NCBI RefSeq assembly: GCF_029433445.1
Contig: NZ_JAQTIC010000003.1
Coordinates: 153,074 to 217,073 of the forward strand
Length of the DNA stretch: 64,000 nt
Source: Lactobacillus sp. ESL0701
GTDB lineage: Bacteria > Bacillota > Bacilli > Lactobacillales > Lactobacillaceae
Direction of reading: 5' to 3'
The number at the start of each line of letters is the position of its first letter. The first letter of the stretch is position 1. A program made the position numbers and the translations under genes. The notes beneath the pieces were generated by a model. That model worked only from the letters and a program-made list of their open reading frames with translations. It searched no databases and had not been told where the DNA came from. This document shows positions 54,900 to 63,823 of this stretch, one piece after another.

Positions 54900-56114
54900 A
54901 TGGTAGATAAGAAAGTTTTACATAAGCGAATTCTTTGGACATTATTGTTAGTAACAGTTTATATCTTTGGTCAGTTCATTATTATTCCGTTCGTTAAGCA
55001 AAGTACTGCAGCTGGTTATTTAAAAGCTAATACGTTAATTGGTATTTTGGGAATGTATACTGGTTCCCAAACTTCCAGGCCATCTTTGCTAATGCTTGGT
55101 ATTGGTCCATATATGACAACTAATATTATGGTTCAAGCGGTTAGTTCACTTGATTTGAAAAGATTAAGACAAATTTCTCAGCATACCTGGGGAATTATTA
55201 CAAACTTTATTAGTTTGATTGTGGCAATTTTGCAGGCATTTCTCTATGTAAATAACTTTAAGAAGGCTCTATTGCCTGTTTATGTCGCGCGTCATAATAT
55301 CAGCTTTAACCTAGCAATTATTATTTTGGTAACTGGTGGAATGATTTCAGTTTACTTGGCAAATGTTATTTCTGAACGAGGAATTGGTAATTCCGCAATT
55401 TTAATGGTGCCACAGCTAGTATTATCATTGCCGTCATTGTTAATTCGTGGTTGGGGAACCAGTCACTTTAATTTTTCAGTTATTAATATTATTATTGTGA
55501 TTTTGACAACTTTGGTAGTTGTTTTTTATGGTTTGGCATTGATTCGTGCTGAAGAACGAGTACCCTATCGGGAACCACAATTAATGAGTGAATTTGCTAA
55601 GTCATATTTTCCAATTAAGTTATTGACTGCGGGTGCGATGCCATTTATGTTCTCAACTTCATTGTTTATGTTGTTGCCAATGCTAGTTAAAAATTCGCCG
55701 TTAAAGATTAGAGAATTTGTTTTTAATATTGTTTCGATTAATAAACCAATTGGGATAGTTTTTTATGCAATTGTTATTATTCTACTGAATTTTGTTTTTG
55801 GGTTAATTACGTTGCAGCCTAGTGTTAAGGCACGTAATTTCAAAGAAAATGGCAGTTATTTTTATAAAGTTGTGCCAGGTATTCAGACTGAAAAATTTAT
55901 TATGCATAAGTTTACAAGATTAACTTGGGCAAGTAGTTTTATTTTGATTTGTTTAAGTATTTGGCCGTTATTACTTGGTCTTTGGCTACCACAAATGGCG
56001 AATTTAACCCCATTTATTGGTAACTTGTTTATTTTGATTATGATTTTGGATATGATCGAGCAAGAATTTCAAACTTTAAACAGTGAGAAAAAATACGTAA
56101 TTGATTTGAAATAG
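54900..56114 (+). CDS. secY2: Accessory Sec system channel protein SecY2
   Basis: Membrane channel for the adhesin. The 404-residue protein has about ten hydrophobic helices, the SecY-type plug/TM2 motif LGIGPYMTTNIMVQAVSSL (near 57-75) and cytoplasmic loops with ISERGIGNSAIL (near 156-167). It is shorter than SecY, as usual for SecY2. The ATG at 54900 follows AAAGGAA; an in-frame TTG at 54894 overlaps the site's flank. asp1 follows with almost no gap. Confidence 0.94.
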   Translation: MVDKKVLHKRILWTLLLVTVYIFGQFIIIPFVKQSTAAGYLKANTLIGILGMYTGSQTSRPSLLMLGIGPYMTTNIMVQAVSSLDLKRLRQISQHTWGIITNFISLIVAILQAFLYVNNFKKALLPVYVARHNISFNLAIIILVTGGMISVYLANVISERGIGNSAILMVPQLVLSLPSLLIRGWGTSHFNFSVINIIIVILTTLVVVFYGLALIRAEERVPYREPQLMSEFAKSYFPIKLLTAGAMPFMFSTSLFMLLPMLVKNSPLKIREFVFNIVSINKPIGIVFYAIVIILLNFVFGLITLQPSVKARNFKENGSYFYKVVPGIQTEKFIMHKFTRLTWASSFILICLSIWPLLLGLWLPQMANLTPFIGNLFILIMILDMIEQEFQTLNSEKKYVIDLK

Positions 56115-56118
56115 GTTG

Positions 56119-57624
56119 ATGATAAAAATGTTGACATTGATTCCTGATTTACATACTAAAAACAAATTTTATCAAGAAAATACTTTGATAAGCCTATCTG
56201 CACGTTTACAAGAAGAAAATGTCGACAATCAATTGTTGCTTCTTGATGATGAAACAGATCAATTCTTAGCGAACTACATGGATACTAAACAAGTAATTTA
56301 TTTGTTTGATAAAATACGTGGAATTGAAATTGATGGTTCGCCATTAACCTTGAAGGATCTTCATATTCCCGATGATTATAAGCTAGAGACGCTTATTTAT
56401 TTATCAGGAACACAAGTAGAAGTGTTTGATGATCAAACAAGGGTCATGGAAGTTATTCTGGGCAGTAGTGGTGAACTAAAATTAGTTTCTTATTATGAAA
56501 AAACTGGTCAAATAGTAGATAGTTATGATTTACGCGGCTTTCGCAGTAGTCGAAGCTATTTTAATGAACTAGGTCAATTGACTAGTAAAGAATGGTTTAA
56601 TGCCACGAGTGATTTGGTAATGACGCAAAATGAGGATTTAACAATAACAATTCCAGCGCGTCAGCAACCTCGTTTTCAAAAATCAAGATATACTAACTTA
56701 GCAGAAATTGAATGTGAATTTGCATTACCATATTTGACAGGTAAGCAAAAGCTATTAATTGAGCCAAGTCAAGAGAGTCTGGATTTTCGTCATTTTTTGT
56801 TGCAGGCTCAAGTTTATTATTACTTTACTGAGTATGATCAAATTGTTAATTTGGATTATCATACTGTCACGCCTCAGGATCAATATTTATTTCAAAATGA
56901 AACTTTAGCGCATCTTTTTTTCGATGAGCTTAAGCAAAATGAAGTTGATTTTGTTCCATTATGGCATATAATTCCGCCATACTTTAATGACTTTTCTTTG
57001 GGAACCAGTATGGAACGGGAAGAGCAGTTGATTTATTGGCATGTTGGTCAGATTGATAATAACGAATTAATGAAATGCTTTTGTGAATTGATTGATCTAC
57101 TAAAGGAAAATAAAAATTTAAGGATCATGGCTGATGCTGATTTACAGTATGCGTCATTTTTTAAAGCTGTCTCGGCTGGTTGGGTTGCTGAATTTAAGGA
57201 TGAACTTAACGAGATAGATGAAGTTGAGTCACTTGATGAAGTTGATACAACTAATTTAGATGTTGACCAAATTGAAGCTCTTGACCGTTTTGCTTGTCCG
57301 GAAAATGCAACGTATGAGCAAAAATTAGCAGTTTTAAGACAAGCTCATATTTTTATTGATACTGATCCGGTAACTAATTATGATTTACAACTTGAAGCAG
57401 TAAAAATAGGGATCCCCCAAATTGTTTATCAAAGTAATAATTTAATCAAAGAAGGTAAGAATGGCTTTTTGATTAAGCAAAAAGGTGAAATTAAAGAACC
57501 AGTTGAAGTCTTTTTAACTAATCTCGATAAATGGAATGTAGCTGTGGTTGAAAATGTGCGATTAATTCAACGGATGTCGCTTAGGATGGTCATTAAACAA
57601 TGGAAGCGGGTGCTGCAAGGATGA
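56119..57624 (+). CDS. asp1: Accessory Sec system protein Asp1
   Basis: Member of the Asp1-Asp2-Asp3 complex; a GT-B-fold protein without known transferase activity that binds carbohydrate in streptococci. The 501 residues start MIKMLTLIPDLHTKNKFYQENTL, the typical Asp1 opening, have a beta-rich insert with DSYDLRGFRSSRSYF (about 132-146), and a C-terminal Rossmann region with GIPQIVYQSNNLIKEGKNGFLI (about 428-449). Start codons at 56119 and 56128 are both possible. Its end overlaps asp2 by 4 bases. Confidence 0.85.
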   Translation: MIKMLTLIPDLHTKNKFYQENTLISLSARLQEENVDNQLLLLDDETDQFLANYMDTKQVIYLFDKIRGIEIDGSPLTLKDLHIPDDYKLETLIYLSGTQVEVFDDQTRVMEVILGSSGELKLVSYYEKTGQIVDSYDLRGFRSSRSYFNELGQLTSKEWFNATSDLVMTQNEDLTITIPARQQPRFQKSRYTNLAEIECEFALPYLTGKQKLLIEPSQESLDFRHFLLQAQVYYYFTEYDQIVNLDYHTVTPQDQYLFQNETLAHLFFDELKQNEVDFVPLWHIIPPYFNDFSLGTSMEREEQLIYWHVGQIDNNELMKCFCELIDLLKENKNLRIMADADLQYASFFKAVSAGWVAEFKDELNEIDEVESLDEVDTTNLDVDQIEALDRFACPENATYEQKLAVLRQAHIFIDTDPVTNYDLQLEAVKIGIPQIVYQSNNLIKEGKNGFLIKQKGEIKEPVEVFLTNLDKWNVAVVENVRLIQRMSLRMVIKQWKRVLQG

Positions 57625-59174
57625 GTAAAAAAAAGACGTATCTTTTTCATAGTGGTGCTCAACCATTAGAAAATTTCGAGGATGCTTTAACAGACTGTTC
57701 ATATTTATGGGCTGATCCTGTTAATCTTAATAAGCATAAGCTATCACCAGTTTTTAAAAAGAATGTGTTTAATCGTGACTATTTGTTTGCATATTTCTTT
57801 CTTGATAAAACTTCGCCATGGCTCAAAGATGTAAAATTGTTAATGCAACTGCCGGCACATAGAATTCTTTATAGTGATGATGCAGAGATACCAGTAAGCA
57901 TTTTGCAAGCTTTACAATTACGGGGCGCATATAAAATTAACCCGTTAAATTTGGCAGATGTTGTTAATCATTATTTTTTTGATGTTGATGTTGGTTATCG
58001 AGTAAGTATCGATCAGCTGGAACTTAATTCTGATTTGCAAAATAATATTACCTATTATGGCGCTAGTTATTTTAATGTTGAAGCAAATTTTGGCGATCAA
58101 TGGCAATATTTAGGTCAATTGTCATATAGTGTATCTGTTGTCGAACGTTATGCCACAACTCTTAAAGTTGAAATGCAAACAACAGGTTCTGCAGAATTAA
58201 AGATCGAAGTTAAATGCTTCAATTCAGATAGGCAGTTAATTAAGACATTTTCTAAAAGTGGTGAGCAGCTGATAGCTGACAATGGAGAAATTGAGATTAC
58301 TGATATCAAGACTAAATTTTTCTATAGTATATATTATTATGTGCGTGGACACGGAAATGTAAAAATTGGTACGTTGCATCAGCGAAGATCTCGAGGTAAA
58401 TATGGCTTCCTAGATCTTGGCGGTAAAAAGATTATTGATCGAAATTCACTTAATGGTGAAATTGCCTATTTGTTTAATCCGGGAAATATGCAACCGCCAC
58501 TCACCGTTTATTTTGCGGGGTATCACTCTGCTGAAACTTTTGAGGCTCGAGGAATGTTACATTCTAAAGGAGTTCCTTATTTATTAATTTCAGATTTACG
58601 AGTTGAAGGTGGTACTTTTTATTTGGGAGATGCAGCAGTTGAAAATAAAATCCTTACAGTAATTAAGGATTGCCTGGCTAAGCTGCATTTTGATACTAAA
58701 GATCTTGTGTTGTCAGGAATTTCGATGGGAACATACGCGTCTATGTATTATGGGGCTTTACTAAGCCCGGGGAATATTGTAATTGCTAAACCATTAATGA
58801 ACTTAGGAACAATTGCCGAAAATTTACGAATTAATCGACCAAATGAATTTCATTGCTCAACTGATATGGTTTTGATGCTTGAAGGTAATAATGATCATGA
58901 AGCTTGTCAAAAAGTTGATGATATTATGTGGCAGCGGATTAAAAAGGGTGATTTTAGTAAGACAGATTTTGTTTTAGGTTATATGCGCAATGATGATTAT
59001 GATCGTTTTGCTTATAATAAATTACAAAATTTTCTACAAAAGTATTATCCAGATCGTCATGTTATTTCTAAAGGTTATTATGGTCGGCATAATGATGATA
59101 GTAGTTCAATTGCGGCTTGGTTTGAGCAGCAATTGTATCACATTCTTAGAAGTAAGTATGGTCAAAAATTTTAG
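57621..59174 (+). CDS. asp2: Accessory Sec system protein Asp2 (O-acetyltransferase-like)
   Basis: Asp2 is needed for export and, in streptococci, O-acetylates GlcNAc on the adhesin with an alpha/beta-hydrolase fold. The 517-residue protein keeps the nucleophile elbow GISMGTYASMYYG (serine near residue 370) and a C-terminal histidine in YYGRHNDDSS (near 493), preceded by MRNDDYD, so the catalytic set looks intact. The N-terminal half is the Asp2-specific beta domain. The ATG at 57621 overlaps the asp1 stop; an in-frame ATG at 57600 is deeper inside asp1. It ends the operon before a perfect terminator. Confidence 0.88.
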   Translation: MSKKKTYLFHSGAQPLENFEDALTDCSYLWADPVNLNKHKLSPVFKKNVFNRDYLFAYFFLDKTSPWLKDVKLLMQLPAHRILYSDDAEIPVSILQALQLRGAYKINPLNLADVVNHYFFDVDVGYRVSIDQLELNSDLQNNITYYGASYFNVEANFGDQWQYLGQLSYSVSVVERYATTLKVEMQTTGSAELKIEVKCFNSDRQLIKTFSKSGEQLIADNGEIEITDIKTKFFYSIYYYVRGHGNVKIGTLHQRRSRGKYGFLDLGGKKIIDRNSLNGEIAYLFNPGNMQPPLTVYFAGYHSAETFEARGMLHSKGVPYLLISDLRVEGGTFYLGDAAVENKILTVIKDCLAKLHFDTKDLVLSGISMGTYASMYYGALLSPGNIVIAKPLMNLGTIAENLRINRPNEFHCSTDMVLMLEGNNDHEACQKVDDIMWQRIKKGDFSKTDFVLGYMRNDDYDRFAYNKLQNFLQKYYPDRHVISKGYYGRHNDDSSSIAAWFEQQLYHILRSKYGQKF

Positions 59175-59180
59175 TTTATT

Positions 59181-59212
59181 AATAAAGCGTATACTATACG
59201 CTTTATTTTTTT
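59181..59212 (+). terminator. Terminator of the accessory Sec operon
   Basis: AATAAAGCGTATA-C-TATACGCTTTATT with a one-base centre and a T-run. Confidence 0.92.
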
Positions 59213-59356
59213 GCAAAAATACAAAATTATCAAAAATTCGCTGTTAATAAATATTTTGTTATTTATTATTACCTATAATATTAAGATTCTTAATAAATAT
59301 TATTATATTTTCCACATAAAAAATCTTAAATACGTTATTTTTATATAGCGTTTTTA

Positions 59357-59378
59357 TATGTAAAAATATATTTACATA
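59357..59378. repeat. Perfect inverted repeat upstream of the YSIRK protein gene
   Basis: TATGTAAA, AATATA, TTTACATA: 8-bp arms without mismatch, about 80 bases before the start codon. Possible operator; the region is very AT-rich, so chance is not excluded. Confidence 0.45.
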
Positions 59379-59456
59379 ATAAACAGAATGATTTAAAATT
59401 AATCAATACAAAAGTGTGAAGTATTTTGCTATGGGCATTATACGGAAAGGAAAAAT

Positions 59457-62400
59457 ATGGTAGGGAAAAATAATTTTGATGCGAAAAACAGAAAAGTTGA
59501 ATCGCAATCAAAACATGAACGTTTTTCAATTAGAAAATTAAGCATGGGTGCAACATCTGTCTTGTTGGGTATAACATTTATGGGTCTTGGTACACAAACT
59601 ACTAAAGCTGATACAATTGTGACACCTACACAAACGGATGAGGCAACAAATAATACTCAAAATACGGATGAACCAGCTGATAAGCCAGCTAAAAAGGCTA
59701 ATCTTACTAGCTATAAAGGTTTAACGTCTTATTTGAACAACAAGTCAACTGGTAAAAAAGCGGCTAAAACTGCTACTTCGAATCAAAAGCAAGCAGCAGT
59801 AAAAGAACAAGCAGCTGATACTAAGACAGATGAATCAACTGCTACCACAGCTGCAACTAAATCAACTGCTTCAGCACCAGATAATTCTAAGGCAGCTAAG
59901 CCAACAAAAGCTTCAACAGATTCTGATGCTAACGTAGATATTGCTGCACCAGCAGCCAAAGATTCTACATCTACTACTCAAACTGCTAAGTCGGATCAAA
60001 CTACAGATTCAGCTGTACAAGCAACAGATGTAATCAACCAGGCTAAGGCTCCTGTAACTAAAGAGGTTGATCCAACTGTTGGAACTCAAGCTTTTGGTTC
60101 TGTAAAGCAAGTAACTACTTGGCAGGAATTTGTGGCTGCACTTAAAGATGCAACTGTTAGTGAAATTGATCTTGAAAATGATATTGCTTCTGATAATACC
60201 GGAGGTAGAGCAGATGTCAATTTCCCACAACGTAAGATTTTAATTCAGTCAGATCCAGCTAGAAATAAACGCTTTATTCTTGACTTGCATTATTCAGGAC
60301 CTAGACCTGATGATGGCTCGACTGATCCAGCTAATCGGGGAACAACTGATTTAACTTATCACAACTTAAGTATTTATACTCAAAGTTATTACGGACTTGA
60401 TAATACTGTTGATGGTACTTCATCACCATGTAAGTTAACGCTTGATGATATTGACTTTACTGGTTCCCAGGTTACTTATAGTGGTCAATATAGTGATATT
60501 TATATTAAGAATACAGTTACTGCTGATGCTGTACAGACATATGTTGGTCCGCTTGACGGAAAAACATATACTTGTGATGGCGGTGGACAACAGTTATTTG
60601 AACTTAATCAACCAGGACAAAATTTAGTTTTCACTAAGGATTGTAAGTTTGTTGGTTCTTCAAGTGATGGTAACGTGCTCGAACTGGATCAAGGTATTGC
60701 TGATAATGCTGGTCCTAACGGTAGATCACGGACCAACAATATCTTAATTGATAGTGGTGCTGATGTAACTCTGAACCCTCGTAAAGATCCTGGTAATAAT
60801 GGTGATAATGCTCAAAACACCGGTAAGGCTAGTGGGATCTTTGTTAATAACGGTGAAGGTTCCGTTACTGTTAATAAGCGAGCAAAACTGACTATTAATG
60901 TCGGAACACCGGACTATACAGGTGGTTTAGATATGCACCGTACAGCTGCGATTATGCTAACCAGTAAAACCGGTAATAACGCAAAATTAGTTGATAATGG
61001 GACAATTAACATTAACACTAATGGTGACATTTCAGACAGTACTGGTGGAAATACTAGAGCTAAAAGTTTGATTTACGATCAGGGTAGTTTATCAGTTGGA
61101 CCTGGCGCATCTCTTAATATTTATGGCAAGAATATGCAAGACTATTCGGGTACGTTAATTTACATTACTGGTAAAGCGGATCTGAATAACGGATCGTTAC
61201 ATATTGAATTGCAAGATGATCCTAAACATCCAGGAGATAATGCTTATGGTGCAGGTACCAAGCCGATTACTTTACTTGATGTTTCCAGCTCAGCTGCCTT
61301 AACTGTTAATAATCCAAATGAATTAGTCTTGAATGCTTCTAAGAATACAGCTGCCGGCACAAGTATCATTGGTGATAGTGCAATTAACATTAAGAACGTG
61401 CGTCAAGTATTTGACTTTAGTTCACTTTATCCTGGAATGAAGCCAATTACCTTACCACCATTCCATGTTTTGAATGTTCAGAAGAAGACAGTTGGTGGTA
61501 AACCAACAATTGGTGTTAATAAGATTTCAGTTTTGAACGGTAAACAGACAATTTCTGCTGGCACTCTTCAAATGCTTCAAACTGATCTTGCTAAGCCAGA
61601 AAATTCATCTTTAGTAGCATTACTCCAAAAAGTATTTGGTCCGTATTATATGTCTGTACTGCAAGACTATTCTGCTAAACAAACACCGTATGATCAAATC
61701 TTCAGTGATATTATTTCTGCAGCATTCTCTGATCCAACTAACCCAGGCTATAACAATATTAGAATGGTATCACCTAATGAGGGTGGATTCTTGGATATTG
61801 AAGATGATAATGGTGTACCAGGTCAAGCTTCGTATCATCAAAATCCTAACGGTTCAATTACAATTACGGGTAAAGTAGATAACTTTAACTATGCTACAGA
61901 TGGTCCGGTACAATCAGATAATCCGTTTAGTAAGTTAATGAGCTGTGGTACAGATGTTTATGTTAAAGCACAGTTTAGAGGACAATCGGGAATCATTTCA
62001 GATCCTGCTAATCCAGTAGCTGATCCATATATTAATACCAATGATGTCTTGTCAGACTTGAACCATGTTTATAGTACCAAGGCTAGTCCAGATGGGACAT
62101 TTAGCATCACAATTCCAGCAGGTACAAGTGGTCTATTTAGTGGTGCCGCAATTGATTTGACTCCAGAAGCTAACTTCATTGGTTATGACCCTGAAATTAA
62201 AGACAAGATGGCAACTGTTTATCTTGGTAATATCATGGACTTAAAACAGATGAAAGCTGCTACTGAAAAGGACCTTGATGCTGGTTTGGATAGTGCGACA
62301 GCTCGAGTAAAAGGATCGGGATTAAGTGTAGCTGATCAAACACCACACCTAGACAAGATTCAAAAGGCTCATGATGATGCTGTTTACTACATTGATAATG

Positions 62401-63158
62401 CTACTGACTTTGATACAATTAACTATCAATATACACAAGCATTAGATATTTATAACCATGAAGCTGCTAAGTCTGAACTTGAAGCCTATGCTAACAACTG
62501 TATTACAGTATTAAATGTTACGGATGCAAATGTTCGTCAACAGATTGCTAATAAAGTTAAAGCTGGTGATGGTTATATTGATAGTCAACATGGTAGTACA
62601 AGAGCAGAAGCCAAGACAGATTACTCAGCCATTAACCAAGCTCGTGATACATATACCAGTCAAATACTTGATATATGTAAGTCATGGTTGAACAATTTAC
62701 TTAAAGAGCAATGTACTAATGCTAAAGCAGATATTGATAAGCATCCGGAAATAACTAATGCTAGTGATTTAAAAGATAAAATTGATGCTGCTTTTAGTGC
62801 AGCTAGTCGGAGCATTACTATGGCTACTGATGCTGACAAGCTTAATGCGGTATATCAAGATAGTAAGAGTAAAATTGCAAGTTATGCTTCAACTAAGTTA
62901 AATAATCAGTTGAAGAATGAAGCAACGACTAATATTAAGAATAAATGGGTTAATGCCAGAACTAGTTTGATGAAACTCACTAAATTAACAGTTTCCCATA
63001 AGGCTACGTATCAGTCACAGTTAACTAGTGCCTTAACAGCAGGTATTTCGGCGGTTAATGCGGCAACAACAGATACAGAGATAACTACTGCTTATAATGA
63101 CTTTTCGGCCAAAGTAGATGCAATTATCGCTGCTGCTACTGCAGAAAATAATCAATAG
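59457..63158 (+). CDS. YSIRK-signal surface protein with beta-helix-like domain, no LPXTG
   Basis: A 1233-residue exported protein. The signal peptide is the YSIRK/GS type (FSIRKLSMGATSVLLGITFMG, about residues 23-43, cleavage after TKA). A Thr/Ala/Lys/Asp-rich linker follows (about 52-205), then a large region of short beta strands with Asn/Gly turns that reads like a parallel beta-helix adhesin (about 215-670), then a globular part (about 700-950), and a C-terminal alpha-helical repeat tract (about 950-1225) resembling DUF1542/FIVAR-type three-helix modules. It ends AAATAENNQ with no LPXTG, SLAP or other anchor. It starts with AAAGGAAA after its own long leader. Export by canonical SecA is expected from the signal type. 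Confidence 0.85.
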   Translation: MVGKNNFDAKNRKVESQSKHERFSIRKLSMGATSVLLGITFMGLGTQTTKADTIVTPTQTDEATNNTQNTDEPADKPAKKANLTSYKGLTSYLNNKSTGKKAAKTATSNQKQAAVKEQAADTKTDESTATTAATKSTASAPDNSKAAKPTKASTDSDANVDIAAPAAKDSTSTTQTAKSDQTTDSAVQATDVINQAKAPVTKEVDPTVGTQAFGSVKQVTTWQEFVAALKDATVSEIDLENDIASDNTGGRADVNFPQRKILIQSDPARNKRFILDLHYSGPRPDDGSTDPANRGTTDLTYHNLSIYTQSYYGLDNTVDGTSSPCKLTLDDIDFTGSQVTYSGQYSDIYIKNTVTADAVQTYVGPLDGKTYTCDGGGQQLFELNQPGQNLVFTKDCKFVGSSSDGNVLELDQGIADNAGPNGRSRTNNILIDSGADVTLNPRKDPGNNGDNAQNTGKASGIFVNNGEGSVTVNKRAKLTINVGTPDYTGGLDMHRTAAIMLTSKTGNNAKLVDNGTININTNGDISDSTGGNTRAKSLIYDQGSLSVGPGASLNIYGKNMQDYSGTLIYITGKADLNNGSLHIELQDDPKHPGDNAYGAGTKPITLLDVSSSAALTVNNPNELVLNASKNTAAGTSIIGDSAINIKNVRQVFDFSSLYPGMKPITLPPFHVLNVQKKTVGGKPTIGVNKISVLNGKQTISAGTLQMLQTDLAKPENSSLVALLQKVFGPYYMSVLQDYSAKQTPYDQIFSDIISAAFSDPTNPGYNNIRMVSPNEGGFLDIEDDNGVPGQASYHQNPNGSITITGKVDNFNYATDGPVQSDNPFSKLMSCGTDVYVKAQFRGQSGIISDPANPVADPYINTNDVLSDLNHVYSTKASPDGTFSITIPAGTSGLFSGAAIDLTPEANFIGYDPEIKDKMATVYLGNIMDLKQMKAATEKDLDAGLDSATARVKGSGLSVADQTPHLDKIQKAHDDAVYYIDNATDFDTINYQYTQALDIYNHEAAKSELEAYANNCITVLNVTDANVRQQIANKVKAGDGYIDSQHGSTRAEAKTDYSAINQARDTYTSQILDICKSWLNNLLKEQCTNAKADIDKHPEITNASDLKDKIDAAFSAASRSITMATDADKLNAVYQDSKSKIASYASTKLNNQLKNEATTNIKNKWVNARTSLMKLTKLTVSHKATYQSQLTSALTAGISAVNAATTDTEITTAYNDFSAKVDAIIAAATAENNQ

Positions 63159-63181
63159 TAATATTTTGTTCTAGAAAATGC

Positions 63182-63219
63182 AAAAAGCATTCTAAAACTA
63201 TGATTTAGAATGCTTTTTT
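63182..63219 (+). terminator. Terminator after the YSIRK protein gene
   Basis: AAAAAGCATTCTAAA/TTTAGAATGCTTTTT stem, loop ACTATGA, T-run. Its presence argues that the gene ends naturally here. Confidence 0.92.
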
Positions 63220-63277
63220 GCTTGGATTTAAACTTAGGTCAAATATTTATAATAGATTATAGATAATTCTGCATAAT

Positions 63278-63302
63278 CGTTTTATATATATAATATAAAA
63301 CG
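63278..63302. repeat. Perfect inverted repeat in the spacer
   Basis: CGTTTTATAT, ATATA, ATATAAAACG. Ten-bp arms, no T-run after it, about 300 bases upstream of the next promoter. Confidence 0.45.
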
Positions 63303-63585
63303 TATACATTTTAAAAATATATCTAATTGCATATTATATTGATTTTAATTGGTAAGCGGTTTTTCTATTTTGAATTTAATATTTAGTAAAAGCATAGAAA
63401 AATAAATTATTTTTTAGATTAAATTATTCAAGTGATAATTACTATATTTTTTTAGATATGTTATTTTATTTTACTGTTTATTCAGTAGTATTCGCTAAAT
63501 ACAATAATAAATACGCTTGTTTATATACAATGGTTATTAAATTTTTTTGTTATTATTATGAGTAATAATAGTGTCCAAATAGGCG

Positions 63586-63613
63586 TTGAATTTATTGAAT
63601 TAATCATTATAAT
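63586..63613 (+). promoter_or_regulatory. Promoter of the last exported protein
   Basis: TTGAAT (63586-63591), 16-base spacer, perfect TATAAT (63608-63613). Leader of about 205 bases. Confidence 0.6.
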
Positions 63614-63668
63614 AGTTACAGTTAGGTCATTAATATGTGGCTTATAAAAAGTGTTTAGTAAAAGTGAT

Positions 63669-63731
63669 TGTTATCAAAAAAGATAACAGACAATGTAGCT
63701 TGATTATTACTAGAGATGATAAACAAGCTAC
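63669..63731 (+). promoter_or_regulatory. Structured 5' leader of the last exported protein
   Basis: Two perfect hairpins in a row: TGTTATC-A6-GATAACA (63669-63688) and GTAGCTTG with CAAGCTAC across 21 bases (63695-63731). Neither is followed by a T-run, so they are not ordinary terminators. No known riboswitch is recognised. Confidence 0.5.
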
Positions 63732-63823
63732 TTTCTCAGGTCTAAGACTAATGTAAGTTAGTGTTAAAGAACGGGTAACCGTCATGAAATCCAAGTTAAC
63801 TATTATTAAGTTAGGTGTGTAAG

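Larger units (their letters stand above)
63220..63823 (+). other. 604-base gene-free, very AT-rich spacer and leader
   Basis: No convincing ORF on either strand. It contains a perfect 10-bp inverted repeat (63278-63302), a promoter (63586-63613) and, in the transcribed part, two hairpins (63669-63688 and 63695-63731). The first 350 bases show nothing else I can name. Confidence 0.7.

Noticed and set aside
59800..60060. Thr/Ala/Ser-rich linker of the YSIRK protein as the serine-rich repeat of an accessory Sec substrate
   Set aside because: The tract is short, mixed in composition and not periodic, and the signal peptide is of the YSIRK type.
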